In this document: positions 35,014 to 44,674 of the stretch, one piece after another
Position numbering within the stretch: position 1 is the first letter of the stretch
Layout: every line of letters begins with the position of its first letter
NCBI GenBank assembly: GCA_011525875.1
Contig: WYBN01000012.1
Coordinates: 310,001-374,000, forward strand
Direction: 5' to 3'
Length of the DNA: 64,000 nt
Source of the DNA: Melioribacteraceae bacterium
GTDB taxonomy: Bacteria; Bacteroidota; Ignavibacteria; Ignavibacteriales; Melioribacteraceae
Translations under genes and position numbers: made by a program
Notes under the pieces: model-generated
What the model saw: the letters and a program-made list of their open reading frames with translations, nothing else
Database searches by the model: none
Told to the model about the DNA's origin: nothing

Positions 35014-36585
35014 ATGGAAACGATATATCCCTTATATGCCGCAGGTATTATTGTTGTTATTTTAGCTGTCGGATTTTTAATCGGCTGGTTATTGAATTCG
35101 AAAATTGGCAAGAATAGTATATCGCGAGCTAAGGAAAGAGCTAAAGCAGTTATTGACGAAGCTGAAAAAGAAGCTAAAAATATTAAGAAGGAAAAACTTC
35201 TCGAAGTTAAAGATGAATGGTTCAAAAAGAAGCAGGAGTTTGATAATGAACTGAATTCACGAAAGCAAAAATTTCAAAATATCGAGAAAAAGCTTGAGCA
35301 GAGAGAAGAGAGCATTGAAAAGAAGTATGACTTGGTTATAACCAAAGAGAAAGAAAATAAGCACCTCGAAAGAATTCTTATTGAACGCCAGCAGAATATT
35401 GAAAGAAAAGAAAACGAGATAGAAAAATTATTTCTCGAACAAAACCTAAAGCTCGAAAAGATTGCCTCATTAACATCCGAAGAAGCTAAGAAAATGCTCA
35501 TGGAAAACATGATAAACAAAGCTAAATCGGATGCTTCACAATTTATTCAACAGATAAGAGATGAATCAAAAGTAGAAGCAAAGAAAATTGCACAGAAGAT
35601 TGTAGTTCAGGCTATTCAACGAACGGCAGTGGATCATTCCGTGGAAACTACAGTCTCGGTCGTTCAAATACAGAACGACGAAATGAAAGGCAGAATAATT
35701 GGTAGAGAAGGCAGAAATATTCGCGCATTTGAGGCGGCAACCGGAGTAGACGTTATAGTTGATGATACTCCCGAAGCAGTAATATTATCAGCATTTGACC
35801 AGTTCCGCCGAGAAGTAGCCCGTATAGCGCTGGAAAGATTGATCAGCGACGGAAGAATTCACCCTGCAAGAATCGAAGAAGTGGTTGAAAAGGTTCAGTC
35901 TGAACTCGAAGACGAAATCACAAAAGAAGGTGAAAATACTTTGATTCAATTGGGGCTTCACGGCGTTCACAATGAATTGGTGAAACATGTCGGCAAAATG
36001 AAATATAGATCAAGCTACGGGCAAAATCTATTACAGCACAGTATTGAAGTTGCCTATCTAACAGGTATAATGGCATCAGAACTTGGTTTTGACCCTAACA
36101 TGGCAAAACGGGCGGGTCTTCTTCACGATATAGGAAAAACGGTTGATAAATCAATCGAAGGTCCACACGCATTAATCGGGTATGATATTGCAAAAAAATA
36201 CAAAGAACATCCTATTGTTGTTAACGCAATCGGATCGCACCATGAAGATATCGAAATGGAGCATCCAATAGCCTCATTAGTTCAAGCGGCAGATGCGATA
36301 AGCGGCGCTCGACCGGGGGCTAGAAGAGAACCACTCGAATCTTATGTTAAGAGGCTGGAGAACCTCGAAAATATCGCGAAGACATTTGAAGGCGTTGCAA
36401 AAACATACGCTATTCAAGCTGGACGCGAAGTAAGGGTGATTGTTGAGCCTGATAAAGCTGATGACGACTTTTCAAATAAACTCGCTTTTGATATTGCACA
36501 AAAAATTGAAGAGGAAATGGAATACCCTGGACAGATTAAAGTTACCGTGATACGAGAAGTCAGGAAAATAGCCTATGCGAAATAA
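35014..36585 (+). CDS. rny: Ribonuclease Y
   Basis: The ATG at 35,014 has GGAGGA 5 bases upstream and gives 523 residues; a TTG at 35,002 lies before that site. Order: a membrane anchor (about 6-25, [20 protein letters not shown]), a long charged coiled coil to about 195, a KH domain ([20 protein letters not shown]) and an HD phosphohydrolase domain ([27 protein letters not shown]). RNase Y is a membrane-bound endonuclease that starts mRNA decay. Length is normal. Confidence 0.97.
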   Translation: METIYPLYAAGIIVVILAVGFLIGWLLNSKIGKNSISRAKERAKAVIDEAEKEAKNIKKEKLLEVKDEWFKKKQEFDNELNSRKQKFQNIEKKLEQREESIEKKYDLVITKEKENKHLERILIERQQNIERKENEIEKLFLEQNLKLEKIASLTSEEAKKMLMENMINKAKSDASQFIQQIRDESKVEAKKIAQKIVVQAIQRTAVDHSVETTVSVVQIQNDEMKGRIIGREGRNIRAFEAATGVDVIVDDTPEAVILSAFDQFRREVARIALERLISDGRIHPARIEEVVEKVQSELEDEITKEGENTLIQLGLHGVHNELVKHVGKMKYRSSYGQNLLQHSIEVAYLTGIMASELGFDPNMAKRAGLLHDIGKTVDKSIEGPHALIGYDIAKKYKEHPIVVNAIGSHHEDIEMEHPIASLVQAADAISGARPGARREPLESYVKRLENLENIAKTFEGVAKTYAIQAGREVRVIVEPDKADDDFSNKLAFDIAQKIEEEMEYPGQIKVTVIREVRKIAYAK

Positions 36586-36613
36586 TCTGTTGATTTAATA
36601 ACGGCAATAGCCG

Positions 36614-37228
36614 ATGAAAAAAAGTAAATTAAAAATAGCAGTTACTGGCGGGATCGGAACCGGCAAATCTGAAGTTTGCAGGGTTTTCAAGGAAGCAGGC
36701 TACAAAACGCTTAATGCCGATACTATATCAAAAGAGGTCCTTTCTTCGGATAAGTATGTTCAGAGTAGGATAATTAAAGCTTTCGGAGAAAAAGCATTTA
36801 TAAAAGGGAAACCTGACAAAGAGTTTCTATCAAAAATTATCTTCAATGATCCAGCCCAACTTCAGAAAATTAACTCAATTATTCATCCGGTCGTAATAAA
36901 AAAAATTCTTCATCAAGCAAAGAATGAATTAAATAAAAACAATATAGTTTTTGTCGAATCCGCTTTGATTTTCGAAGCTAAACGTGAAAAAATGTTTGAT
37001 CTTATTTTGCTTGTCACCTCCACTTCAAAAAATAAAATAGAAAGGGTTGCCGCCCGCGACGGTCTCTCGCATAGTGAAATAAAGAAACGGATGACAAACC
37101 AAATGCCTGAAGCGGAAAAAAGGCAGAAAGCAGATTTTGTGCTGAAGAACGACGGCGATATCAAAGAGTTAAGAATAAAAGCTCGCTTTTTTTTGAAAGT
37201 TTTTGAGAAGTTACTCGAAAGCAACTAA
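36614..37228 (+). CDS. coaE: Dephospho-CoA kinase
   Basis: This 204-residue enzyme phosphorylates dephospho-CoA in the last step of coenzyme A synthesis. The P-loop is GGIGTGKSEV near residue 12; NADTISKEVLSS, IHPVVIKKIL, VESALIFEAK and RVAARDGLSHSEIKKRM are the usual CoaE landmarks. It follows rny by 28 bases. Confidence 0.93.
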   Translation: MKKSKLKIAVTGGIGTGKSEVCRVFKEAGYKTLNADTISKEVLSSDKYVQSRIIKAFGEKAFIKGKPDKEFLSKIIFNDPAQLQKINSIIHPVVIKKILHQAKNELNKNNIVFVESALIFEAKREKMFDLILLVTSTSKNKIERVAARDGLSHSEIKKRMTNQMPEAEKRQKADFVLKNDGDIKELRIKARFFLKVFEKLLESN

Positions 37229-37263
37229 CAAGACAATGATAAATACATATATCGGGGTGAACC

Positions 37264-38163
37264 TTGAAAGCACTGAACAGCCTATTAGTGTCATTTGTAA
37301 AAATGCTGCCAAAATCGGTAGTGCATTTATTCTCCAGAAAATATATTGCAGGAGAAAAACTCGAAGATGCGGTGCGTGTTGTGAAGGATTTAAATTCAAA
37401 AGGGATTATTGCTACTATGGATGTTTTGGGTGAGTCTGTTAAAACGAAGGATGAAGCTCGAAGAGCAACAAAAGATTGTCTTGACGTTCTGCAAGCAATA
37501 CACGATAATAGTTTGGATTCTAATTTATCCGTTAAACCGACGCAGCTGGGTCTATTAATTGACAATGAATTCTGCCATGAGAATTTACTGTTAATAATTA
37601 AAAAGGCAAAGGAACTAAATAATTTTGTACGGATTGACATGGAAGACTCTTCAGTTACAGAGGCTATTATAAAACTGTATCTGAGATTAAGGGAGAAGTA
37701 TGATAATTTAGGCATTGTAGTTCAATCGTACTTAAAACGCACGATTACTGACGTAGAGAGATTAAACAAAAACGGCACAAATTACAGACTCTGCAAAGGC
37801 ATTTATATTGAACCAGAAGAAATCGCATATCGAGATTATCAAAAAGTCCGTGAGAACTTCCTTGATGTTCTGCGCCAAATGTTTAAAAATGGAAACTATG
37901 TGGGTATAGCTACTCATGACGACTATCTTGTTGAGGGTGCTTATAAGATGATTGAAGAACTTAAAATCCCAAAGAACAAATATGAATTCCAAATGCTATA
38001 CGGGGTTAAAGAAAAACTGCGCGATAAAATTAATACTAACGGAGATAAAATAAGAATATATGTTCCTTTTGGTGATCATTGGTATGCCTATTCGATAAGG
38101 AGACTGCAGGAAAACCCTCAGCTTGCCTGGTATATAACTAAAAGTATTTTTACGTTGAATTAA
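37264..38163 (+). CDS. Proline dehydrogenase (monofunctional)
   Basis: This 299-residue FAD enzyme has the TIM-barrel fold of the PutA PRODH domain without the aldehyde dehydrogenase half. Visible marks are GIIATMDVLGESV, FVRIDMEDSS, VVQSYLKRTITDVERL, RLCKGIY and the C-terminal YAYSIRRLQENP that binds proline carboxylate and FAD. It oxidises proline to pyrroline-5-carboxylate and feeds the quinone pool. The start is TTG with GGGGTGA upstream. Its stop overlaps the tsaD start (TAATGG). Confidence 0.92.
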   Translation: MKALNSLLVSFVKMLPKSVVHLFSRKYIAGEKLEDAVRVVKDLNSKGIIATMDVLGESVKTKDEARRATKDCLDVLQAIHDNSLDSNLSVKPTQLGLLIDNEFCHENLLLIIKKAKELNNFVRIDMEDSSVTEAIIKLYLRLREKYDNLGIVVQSYLKRTITDVERLNKNGTNYRLCKGIYIEPEEIAYRDYQKVRENFLDVLRQMFKNGNYVGIATHDDYLVEGAYKMIEELKIPKNKYEFQMLYGVKEKLRDKINTNGDKIRIYVPFGDHWYAYSIRRLQENPQLAWYITKSIFTLN

Positions 38164-39176
38164 TGGTAATACTCGGTATCGAAACATCTTGCGACGAGAC
38201 ATCTGTTGCAGTATTGCTCGAAGAAAAAGTAAGTGTGAATTTAATTTCATCCCAATATTTCCATGAATTATATGGCGGCGTTGTTCCGGAGCTTTCCAGC
38301 AGGGCGCACCTTCAAACATTGATTCCACTAATTAAAAAAGCTCTTCAAAAAACTTCTATTTCAATTAATGATGTTGATATAATCGCTGCTACTGCAGGAC
38401 CTGGATTAATCGGTGCCTTATTAGTCGGTCTTAACGTCGCTAAAGGAATTTCTTATTCATCCGGTAAAGTATTTATCCCAGTAAATCATATCGAAGGACA
38501 TATATTTTCGGGTTTTCTGATGGAAGAGAAACCATCTTTTCCATTTTTGTGCCTTGTAGTATCCGGCGGTCATACACTTCTTCTCTTAGTCGAGGACGAG
38601 TTGAGGATTAAGCGTCTTGGAGTTACAATTGACGATTCGGCGGGTGAAGCATTTGATAAAACCGCTAAGATGCTGGGTCTTGGATATCCAGGCGGACCTA
38701 AAATTCAGTATTATGCTGGCATGGGTAATAGAACTAAAATAAATTTTCCTGTCGCAAGGTTGAACGATAAATATAATTTTTCATTCAGCGGATTAAAAAC
38801 TTCAGTTCTAAGATATTTGCAGAAGAATTACGCCGATTCTGAAATCCCCAAAAGTGATATCGCTGATATAGCTGCGGCATTTCAGGAGGCGGTGATTAAA
38901 GCATTGACAGCGAATGTAAGGAAAGCTTTGACCGATTATAAAGTCGAATCAATATCTATGGTTGGAGGTGTAGCTGCAAACGTTAGTTTAAGAGAAAAGA
39001 TGCAATCAATTGCTAACCAGCATAAGATTAAACTGATCATTCCGGCAAATGAATATTGCGGTGATAATGCGGCTATGATTGCCTGCCGGGCACTTCAGCT
39101 TTATAAAAGGGGAATAAAATATTCGCTTAATTATAACGCTTTCCCTGCATTGAGCGAAAAAGTGTTTATACATTGA
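38163..39176 (+). CDS. tsaD: tRNA threonylcarbamoyladenosine biosynthesis protein TsaD
   Basis: This 337-residue cytosolic ATPase-fold enzyme transfers the threonylcarbamoyl group to A37 of ANN-decoding tRNAs with TsaB and TsaE. Signatures are MVILGIETSCDETSVAVL, the iron-binding HIEGH motif (VNHIEGHIFSGF), VVSGGHTLLLLVED, DDSAGEAFDKTAKMLGLGYP and SMVGGVAANVSLREKM. The length is standard. Confidence 0.97.
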   Translation: MVILGIETSCDETSVAVLLEEKVSVNLISSQYFHELYGGVVPELSSRAHLQTLIPLIKKALQKTSISINDVDIIAATAGPGLIGALLVGLNVAKGISYSSGKVFIPVNHIEGHIFSGFLMEEKPSFPFLCLVVSGGHTLLLLVEDELRIKRLGVTIDDSAGEAFDKTAKMLGLGYPGGPKIQYYAGMGNRTKINFPVARLNDKYNFSFSGLKTSVLRYLQKNYADSEIPKSDIADIAAAFQEAVIKALTANVRKALTDYKVESISMVGGVAANVSLREKMQSIANQHKIKLIIPANEYCGDNAAMIACRALQLYKRGIKYSLNYNAFPALSEKVFIH

Positions 39177-39211
39177 TTTCAAAGAACGAGTTTTATTAAC
39201 AATATAACTTT

Positions 39212-40246
39212 ATGATGTCGAAAAAAAATAAGTTGTCAAAAAACGAGATTTATCTAACTTCGTCCGTCTTCGGCTTTTTACTCGGTTTGTTGTTCTTCAT
39301 TTTTTTTTCGCCTAATTATTATTTATCAGAAGACCCGGTGGAATTAAATATAAAAAGCGGCTCTACTTTTTCTTCTGTTCTTGATTCTCTACAAAATAAA
39401 GGTATAATCAGAAACAAAACATTTGTAAATATCGCCGCATTTTTACTGGGTGCGGATAAAAATATTAAAGCGGGGAAATACATAATTCCAAACGGACTCA
39501 GCTATATTGACTTGATTACTCTCCTTACTAAAGGTTCTCCGAACAGACAGAAATTAATTACAATACCTGAAGGGATTTGGCAGCATAAGTTAGCAGAACT
39601 TCTCCGTAAAGAATTAAATTTGGATTCGGCTAAAATCATGAAATTAAGTTACGATCGTGATTTTTTATTTTCTATGGGCATTACTGCAAAGACAGCCGAA
39701 GGATATCTGCTTCCCGACACGTATTTTCTTTTCGAAGAGACAAACGAAAAGGAAATTTTGAGAAAATTAAAATCGGAAATGGATAAAATATTTGAAGCAG
39801 ATTCCGTAATCCAGGCACTAAGTAAAACAAGATTCAACAAACATCAAATTCTCACTCTCGCTTCAATAATAGAAGGAGAGTCAAATATAATTGATGAATT
39901 TAAAATCATAGCTGGAGTTTATCACAATAGATTAAAGAGGGGCATGCTTCTTCAAGCTGATCCAACTATTCAATACCTGAAACGCAATTCAAAAAATTAC
40001 AATAGAGTTTTATACAAGGATTTGGAAATTAAATCACCTTATAATACTTATATTTACGCCGGGCTGCCTCCTTCGCCTATTAATAATCCAGGAAGAGACG
40101 CAGTTCTGGCTGCTATTTTCCCGGAAGAAAATAATTATTTATATTTGGTGGCAGATGGTACAGGCGGTCATAAATTTTCTGAAACATTAAGTGAACATAA
40201 TAAAAACGTACAAGAGTATAGACGATGGCGCAGCGCTCAAAAATAA
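39212..40246 (+). CDS. mltG: Endolytic murein transglycosylase
   Basis: This 344-residue protein has one N-terminal membrane helix (about 16-32, SVFGFLLGLLFFIFFS), a LysM-like region (SGSTFSSVLDSLQNKGIIRN) and the YceG catalytic domain with LASIIEGES (catalytic Glu), GVYHNRLKRGMLLQADPTIQ, IKSPYNTYIYAGLPPSPINN and HKFSETLSEHNKNV. It cleaves nascent glycan strands and ends their growth. The following lipoprotein gene overlaps its last 22 bases. Confidence 0.95.
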   Translation: MMSKKNKLSKNEIYLTSSVFGFLLGLLFFIFFSPNYYLSEDPVELNIKSGSTFSSVLDSLQNKGIIRNKTFVNIAAFLLGADKNIKAGKYIIPNGLSYIDLITLLTKGSPNRQKLITIPEGIWQHKLAELLRKELNLDSAKIMKLSYDRDFLFSMGITAKTAEGYLLPDTYFLFEETNEKEILRKLKSEMDKIFEADSVIQALSKTRFNKHQILTLASIIEGESNIIDEFKIIAGVYHNRLKRGMLLQADPTIQYLKRNSKNYNRVLYKDLEIKSPYNTYIYAGLPPSPINNPGRDAVLAAIFPEENNYLYLVADGTGGHKFSETLSEHNKNVQEYRRWRSAQK

Positions 40247-41898
40247 TTAAAGGTTTTTTTTATGCTTTAATAATTTCTTTTTATGGTTGTGCTAATCAGA
40301 TGCCGCCTTCTGGCGGAGATATTGATCTTATACCACCGGAGATAGTCAGCTCATACCCGGAGAATAGAGCAGTGAATTTTTCGGGCGATAGGATTGAAAT
40401 AGTTTTTTCTGAATATGTAGATAAAAGGTCAGTTCACGAATCAATTTTTATCTCTCCGGCAGTCGACGGAGTTTTTCAATTTGACTGGGGCGAAAAAAAT
40501 GTGGGTATTATTTTCCCGGAAATTCTTCGTCAAAATACAACTTACATCTTTACAATCGGTACGGACGTGATTGATCTGAATAACAAAAATCATATGGAAG
40601 AAGCTTTTATATTAACTTTTTCAACGGGTAACGAAATAGATAACTGCACCGTAAAAGGTCAAGTTTATGACAAAGAGCCTTTGGGTACAATGCTGTTTGC
40701 CTACATGATTACCGATACTATACCAAATCCTCAGACTCAGAAACCGCATTACATTACTCAAGCGGGCAGGAACGGCAATTTTCTGCTGCGGGGTATGCAG
40801 CCGGCAGCCTACAGAATATTTGCCGTTAAAGATTACTTCAAGGATTTAACTTATAATATCGGAGATGATTATTACGGTTCCCCATTCATGGATGTTACCT
40901 TAACCAAGAGCGATACTTTATTCAGCGGGTTGAATTTCTTTTTAACGCTTGAAGACACTACAGCTCCTCACATTGCAAATTTAACAATGACCGATATGAA
41001 CCACATTTTGATTGAATTCACAGAATCTATTGATTCCTCAAAAATATCTGCATTTAATTTTTCGCTTTTTGATTCGACAGAGACAGTAACATTTCCGGTA
41101 AAATATTTTTTTAAGGGCAAAGCTAAAAATAAAGAAATGTTCCTATCATTTGAGTCAGAACTAAATTCCAAGAATAATCATTATTTAATTTCAAAAAATA
41201 TTGTTGACAGGGCGGGGAATGTAACGAATAAAGAAAAAACATATTTTGACGTAAGTTCGAAAGTTGATACAATTCCGCCTTCAGTGTTGAATGTAAAAAC
41301 TGAGTACGGTAATAACAGAGTAGATTTTCAGAATCCATATTTCGTGATATATATTGATGACGGGGTTGACACAGAACGCGTAGAAAACCCTACCATTTCT
41401 GATCCTATAGGAAATGTCTTTTTGACTGATATAAAATTCCTCGACAACGCTTCAATCTATGTTACAGCATCCAAGAAATTAAAGCAGGCAACAAATTACC
41501 AGCTTGATTTCAATAGCGCCTCACTTATTGACGCGGCAGGAAATTCAAGCGATACAGTTTTTAGCTATAAATTCCAGACAATCAATGAATTAGATTTCAG
41601 CGGGGCTGGCGGCAGTATATCACATGGCAAAGAGGAAAAGGTTTTTGCAGTGCTTACTAATGTATCTGAACCTGAAGTCTTTTATAAAAAGAAAATGTCA
41701 GACTATAAATTTAATTTTGACAGGGTGATCCCTGGCAAGTACCTTCTGTGGTTTTTTTCTGATGCCGACGGCAATGAAGTATATACACATGGCAAAGTAA
41801 ATCCGTTTGTATATTCCGAAAGGTTCATGTATTTCCCTGACACATTGAATCTGCGCGCACGATGGCCTGTAGGAGATATATTAATTGATTATAAGTAA
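40225..41898 (+). CDS. Ig-like domain lipoprotein
   Basis: This 557-residue protein starts inside the end of mltG. A short signal peptide ends in a lipobox-like FYGC (Cys near residue 22), followed by ANQMPPSGGDIDLIPPEIV. Two or three Big_5/bacterial-Ig style repeats follow: NRAVNFSGDRIEIVFSEYVD, TTYIFTIGTDVIDLNNKN, HILIEFTESIDSSKISAF and QLDFNSASLIDAAGN. A carboxypeptidase-regulatory-like piece lies in the middle (NGNFLLRGMQPAAYRIFAVK). It is probably an outer-membrane lipoprotein with an adhesive or structural role; this exact architecture is common in Bacteroidota but uncharacterised. Confidence 0.8.
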   Translation: MAQRSKIIKGFFYALIISFYGCANQMPPSGGDIDLIPPEIVSSYPENRAVNFSGDRIEIVFSEYVDKRSVHESIFISPAVDGVFQFDWGEKNVGIIFPEILRQNTTYIFTIGTDVIDLNNKNHMEEAFILTFSTGNEIDNCTVKGQVYDKEPLGTMLFAYMITDTIPNPQTQKPHYITQAGRNGNFLLRGMQPAAYRIFAVKDYFKDLTYNIGDDYYGSPFMDVTLTKSDTLFSGLNFFLTLEDTTAPHIANLTMTDMNHILIEFTESIDSSKISAFNFSLFDSTETVTFPVKYFFKGKAKNKEMFLSFESELNSKNNHYLISKNIVDRAGNVTNKEKTYFDVSSKVDTIPPSVLNVKTEYGNNRVDFQNPYFVIYIDDGVDTERVENPTISDPIGNVFLTDIKFLDNASIYVTASKKLKQATNYQLDFNSASLIDAAGNSSDTVFSYKFQTINELDFSGAGGSISHGKEEKVFAVLTNVSEPEVFYKKKMSDYKFNFDRVIPGKYLLWFFSDADGNEVYTHGKVNPFVYSERFMYFPDTLNLRARWPVGDILIDYK

Positions 41899-41905
41899 GA
41901 AGATT

Positions 41906-43144
41906 CTAATTATATAGCCAATATTTTTGCGCCTTTACCTTAAATTCTTCCGTATCTTTTCTCAGCATTTCATGTATATCTTCAACAAGATAACGCTTTC
42001 TGAATAGTTCACGGACTTTATTCGATCCTAAGGCTTTATCGAAAGCTTTAATTCCTTTTATATCATCTTCAAGTGTCATTTTACCAGGGTATAACTTGTT
42101 TACTGCCTGAAGAAAGTAGAATTGGATTTTCATTAATTCAATAGTATTAAAATCCAAAATATGTATTTGAACGCCAGAAATACTTTCACCTTTGGCAAAA
42201 GCATAATATGGAGAATAATGCACAGGTCTGAATATCACACCGGGAAGATTATAAGAATTCATCTCCTTGCTAAGAGCAGCTGCATCTATCCAGCCAGCAG
42301 CGAAGGTTTGGAATGGAATTGTATAGCCGACACCTATCGAGATTGTATTACGCAGCTCGCCTACAATTCCGGATGCGACATAATAGAATGGAGAATCCTT
42401 ATGAGGAATGTGTGGAGAAGTCATCACCCAGGGGAGTCCGGTCTCTTCAAATGTCATATTTCTCTTCCAGCCTTCCATCGGAACAATTTCGAGATCGCAC
42501 TTTATCCCATCTTTTAAATGTTCCTCCTCATTCAAAAAAACTGCCAGCTCGCCGCAAGTTAATCCGTAAACGTAAGGTATTTTGAATTGACTTATAAATG
42601 AAACGAAATCGTCTTCAACAAGGCTGCCTTCAACTCTTAAACCGCCAAGCGGATTAGGTCTGTCAAGAACAATAACCTTTTTGTTATTCTCCGCCGCGGC
42701 TTCCATTACTAAACCCATTGTGCTAATGAAAGTATAAGATCGGCATCCGATATCTTGAATATCGTAAACAATTACGTCAACAATTTCGAGTAGTTCAGAT
42801 GTTGGTTTTCTGTTTTCTCCATATAGCGAATAAACAGGAAGATTAGTAGCAGCATCCTTATAGAAACCGATTTTTTCACCGCCTTCTATATCTCCTCTGA
42901 CACCATGTTCGGGGCTGTATAATGCAGTAAGTTCAATCGAGTCAGCCTGAAATAAAATATCAATAGTTGAATTAAGCCTGCTGTCAACTCCGGTCTGATT
43001 TGTAACTAACCCTACCTTTAGACCTCGGAGAATGTCAAATTTTCTTTCGATTAAAACTTCAAGTCCGGTTTTAACCTTAATTGATTGTGCGAATAGATCG
43101 TTCATAATAAACATGAATAATAAAATTGTAAATATCTTTTTCAT
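41906..43144 (-). CDS. DUF1343 protein, NamZ-type exo-beta-N-acetylmuramidase
   Basis: This 412-residue protein has a signal peptide (MKKIFTILLFMFIMNDLFAQ). DUF1343 marks include VGLVTNQTGVDSRLNSTID, LYSPEHGVRGDIEGGEKIGF, IVYDIQDIGCRSYTFISTMG, VLDRPNPLGGLRVEGSLVE and PWVMTSPHIPHKDSPFYYVA. A characterised family member (NamZ) releases terminal N-acetylmuramic acid during peptidoglycan recycling. It is convergent with the lipoprotein gene, and hutI lies 26 bases upstream on the same strand, so the two minus-strand genes may be one transcript without an obvious functional link. Confidence 0.88.
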   Translation of the reverse strand: MKKIFTILLFMFIMNDLFAQSIKVKTGLEVLIERKFDILRGLKVGLVTNQTGVDSRLNSTIDILFQADSIELTALYSPEHGVRGDIEGGEKIGFYKDAATNLPVYSLYGENRKPTSELLEIVDVIVYDIQDIGCRSYTFISTMGLVMEAAAENNKKVIVLDRPNPLGGLRVEGSLVEDDFVSFISQFKIPYVYGLTCGELAVFLNEEEHLKDGIKCDLEIVPMEGWKRNMTFEETGLPWVMTSPHIPHKDSPFYYVASGIVGELRNTISIGVGYTIPFQTFAAGWIDAAALSKEMNSYNLPGVIFRPVHYSPYYAFAKGESISGVQIHILDFNTIELMKIQFYFLQAVNKLYPGKMTLEDDIKGIKAFDKALGSNKVRELFRKRYLVEDIHEMLRKDTEEFKVKAQKYWLYN

Positions 43145-43170
43145 TCTATACCTTGATAGTTATTATTAAT

Positions 43171-44412
43171 TCAACGTGTATAAATAACCTTACCTTTCTT
43201 AATAGTCATGCTGTTCAAGTTGTTAGCTGCATTGTAAATGATGTCAAGATAATTATCTGAATCAAAGATAGAAAAATCTGCTTGTTTACCAACCTCAATG
43301 CTTCCGGATATTTTTTCTCGGTTGATGGCTTTAGCAGCATTGATTGTGTATGCGGAGATTATCTCTTCAGCTGACATTTTCATTTTTATCGCAGCAAGAT
43401 TCATAATGAAACTGATATTAGAAATGTTTGAAGAGCCGGGGTTAAAATCCGTGGCTAAAGCTATTATAGCGTCGTTAGCAATCATTTTTTTAGCTGGTGC
43501 AAAATTGTAATCGAGGAAATAACTAACGCCTGGGAGAAGGGCGGCAACGCTCTCAGTTGCAGAAAAATACTTTATCTGATCGTCATTCAATACTTCTAAA
43601 TGATCAACGCTTATAGCTCCGTGAGCTAATGCGGTTTCAAGCCCTCCTACTGAATTAAACTGTTCGGTGTGAAGCTTGAGTTTTAGATTATATTTTTCGG
43701 CAGCATTAAAAATGGAATCAACTTCTTTTGCGCTGAATGCAGTAACTTCACAAAATGCATCACAGAACTCTGCTAAATTATTTTCTGCAATATAAGGCAG
43801 CATCTCGTTGATGATTATTTCAAGATATTTCTTTTTGTCATTTTTATATTCTTTGGGGAATGTATGAGCACCAAGAAAAGTAGCCGCAATATCAATGTCG
43901 TAGATTTCGTTCAGATGCTTAATAACCTGCAGAAGTTTTATTTCATCATAATAACTAAGCCCGTAACCGCTTTTAATTTCTAATGATGTAACTCCTTGAG
44001 AAATAAAATATTCCACCTTCGATTTTGCAGAATTAACAAGTTCATCGAATGAGGATTTCCTTACGGCTTCGACCGTATTGTTAATCCCGCCGCCTGCGCG
44101 CGCTATTTCCTCGTAGCTTTTTCCCTTCAGACGCTGAAAAAACTCCGATGATCTCGAGCCGGCAAAGACAAGGTGAGTGTGGCATTCGATAAGCCCAGGC
44201 AAGACGGTTTTACCTGTCAGATCGATACTGTTGATAACATCGTTCTGATTTAATGAATTGTTGGGCAATATTCCTGCAATTAGATCATCTTCAATTAAAA
44301 TAGAATGATTAGTAAGAATCCCTAAACTGCTTTGTTCGGCTCCGCGTTTGTAATTTTTACCTTGTGTATCAACAGTAATTATTTGCTTCGGGTTGTAGAG
44401 TAATTTTTTCAT
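43171..44412 (-). CDS. hutI: Imidazolonepropionase
   Basis: This 413-residue cytosolic amidohydrolase opens 4-imidazolone-5-propanoate to formiminoglutamate in histidine breakdown. Metal and substrate motifs: PGLIECHTHLVFAGSRSSEF, GGGINNTVEAVRKSS, LEIKSGYGLSYYDEIKLLQV, FLGAHTFPKEYKN, LKLHTEQF, SVDHLEVL and ATDFNPGSSN. No hutH, hutU or formiminoglutamase gene is nearby, so the rest of the pathway must be elsewhere. Confidence 0.95.
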   Translation of the reverse strand: MKKLLYNPKQIITVDTQGKNYKRGAEQSSLGILTNHSILIEDDLIAGILPNNSLNQNDVINSIDLTGKTVLPGLIECHTHLVFAGSRSSEFFQRLKGKSYEEIARAGGGINNTVEAVRKSSFDELVNSAKSKVEYFISQGVTSLEIKSGYGLSYYDEIKLLQVIKHLNEIYDIDIAATFLGAHTFPKEYKNDKKKYLEIIINEMLPYIAENNLAEFCDAFCEVTAFSAKEVDSIFNAAEKYNLKLKLHTEQFNSVGGLETALAHGAISVDHLEVLNDDQIKYFSATESVAALLPGVSYFLDYNFAPAKKMIANDAIIALATDFNPGSSNISNISFIMNLAAIKMKMSAEEIISAYTINAAKAINREKISGSIEVGKQADFSIFDSDNYLDIIYNAANNLNSMTIKKGKVIYTR

Positions 44413-44612
44413 TCGATCGAGGGTTTAGATAAAATTTATTAGAATGATTTTTTTTCAAGAAATTGCCAAAAACAAAAAATACAACCAAGTTTTATAAAAA
44501 TAAACCTGTCTCATTTTAAAATGTGTTCTTTAGAGCTTTATTTTGGGGTAAATTATCTTTTAAAAAGACAGCTATGTAAAATTAGATAAAATAATTTTCA
44601 AAATAGATAAAT

Positions 44613-44645
44613 TTTTGTTAAAAACACAACATTTAATTAAATTGC
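44613..44645 (+). promoter_or_regulatory. Candidate promoter of glgA
   Basis: TTTTG (44,613-44,617) and TAAATTGC (44,638-44,645) are 20 bases apart, resembling the TTTG/TAnnTTTG pair with two mismatches in the -7 element. It would give a ~25-base leader. The 262-base gap between the divergent hutI and glgA genes shows no other motif. Confidence 0.3.
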
Positions 44646-44674
44646 ATGTCTAAAAATTAAGGGATTTGCAAACC

